A DNA stretch of 64,000 nt from Pseudomonas sp. A34-9 (GTDB lineage Bacteria > Pseudomonadota > Gammaproteobacteria > Pseudomonadales > Pseudomonadaceae). The stretch spans positions 2,444,501-2,508,500 of the forward strand of contig NZ_CP119967.1 in the NCBI RefSeq assembly GCF_029543085.1. The letters are read 5' to 3'. The translations under genes and the position numbers were made by a program. Below, piece by piece: positions 63,566-64,000 of this stretch (positions are counted from its first letter, which is position 1; each line of letters opens with the position of its first letter). The notes under the pieces were generated by a model. The model was not told the origin of the DNA and made no database searches. It saw only the letters and a list, made by a program, of their open reading frames with translations.

Positions 63566-64000
63566 GGGCAGGCCTCCTGGCGTTCCAATGACACAAACTC
63601 AAAATGAACGCGGCGCCGGCCAGGTGCAGGCGCACCCAATGCAGGCCCCACAGTTGCAGGGTCAGACCAATATTGCGGTGCTTGACGCTTTGACGCAGGC
63701 TGAGGACCAGCGCCGGCAGGCTGGTCAGCGCAACCATGACGGCCGCGTGATGGGGGAAGCCATCGAGCAGCGCCGAAATCGCCAGAAAATCCAGCAACCA
63801 CACCAGCAGCGACAGCATCGGGAAACGCAGCAGGCGCAGGCTGAACCCGTGGGTGCGCAGCAATTGCAGATGACTGCCCTGACGCCACAACTCCTTGCCC
63901 ATCCACTCGCGCCAGTTCATTTCATAACCCCAGTGCAGGGCGACGTTGTCGTTGATCGACAGCAGCCGCGCGCCCTGTTCGTGCAGGCGCAAGGTGAACT
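63558..64000 (-). CDS. Glycosyltransferase family 2, C-terminal part (runs off right edge)
   Basis: About 147 residues are visible with no start in the window; the TTG at 63992 is internal. The visible part reads FTLRLHEQGARLLSINDNVA, HWGYEMNWREWMGKELWRQG, then three hydrophobic segments. This resembles the end of a membrane-anchored GT2, after the catalytic domain. It overlaps the next GT2 gene by 8 bp, so it is the upstream member of the polysaccharide operon. Confidence 0.75.
   Translation of the reverse strand, partial: FTLRLHEQGARLLSINDNVALHWGYEMNWREWMGKELWRQGSHLQLLRTHGFSLRLLRFPMLSLLVWLLDFLAISALLDGFPHHAAVMVALTSLPALVLSLRQSVKHRNIGLTLQLWGLHWVRLHLAGAAFILSLCHWNARRPARG

Overview
The window reads as chromosomal DNA of a Pseudomonas, most likely of the P. 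fluorescens group. It is GC-rich with Pseudomonas-type codon use, and the intergenic spaces carry typical Pseudomonas REP hairpins (GGGAGC(G/T)... and GATCGCAGCCTGCGGCAG types). A DUF6124-type gene and a YcaC homologue also fit this genus. No tRNA, rRNA or CRISPR array was seen.

Left flank (1-10951): the tail of a LysR regulator, a duplicated Ig-like hypothetical protein, and an operon of DoxX, antibiotic-biosynthesis monooxygenase, YtcJ-type amidohydrolase and YcaC. An intact IS3-family element (6022-7279) sits inside a repeat array. An MscS channel with a cyclic-nucleotide domain follows, then an esterase/LysR divergent pair.

Central locus (11224-53009) is the main interest. It holds a very large multicopper oxidase resembling MnxG (14568-20402) and a second one resembling McoA (46115-48922). 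Around them are three SCO-type copper chaperones (one fused to cytochrome c), a YVTN-type beta-propeller protein, a cytochrome c/periplasmic-binding-protein fusion and a SurA-like foldase lacking its rotamase core. A type II secretion-like apparatus is split in two: gspG-gspF with a glycine-rich secreted protein (11224-13552), and receiver-gspE-pilMNOP-like-gspD-three pseudopilins (26328-34244). The curli export genes csgE, csgF and csgG follow the last pseudopilin as overlapping or closely spaced genes. Curlin-like subunits csgA and csgB lie 2.4 kb further on the other strand, behind two paralogous secreted proteins. Two paralogous sensor kinases and one sigma54 activator (51579-53009) correspond to the MnxS1/MnxS2/MnxR arrangement known from the manganese oxidiser P. 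putida GB-1. Sigma54-type -24/-12 promoters precede both oxidases and the secretion/curli operon, and dyads of the form CCCC-N6-GGGG recur in these intergenic regions. The reading offered is a single regulon that makes, exports and possibly scaffolds manganese-oxidising enzymes on curli fibres; that last step is inference.

Between csgG and csgA (35951-38331) is a repeat-rich stretch with a DUF6124 gene and a ParE-type toxin-antitoxin pair.

Right flank (53154-64000): a small secreted unknown, a SAM methyltransferase, then a minus-strand exopolysaccharide cluster running off the right edge. It contains two glycosyltransferases, a polysaccharide deacetylase, a flippase, a glycosidase-like secreted protein, three acyltransferase-like proteins and a ChbG-type deacetylase.
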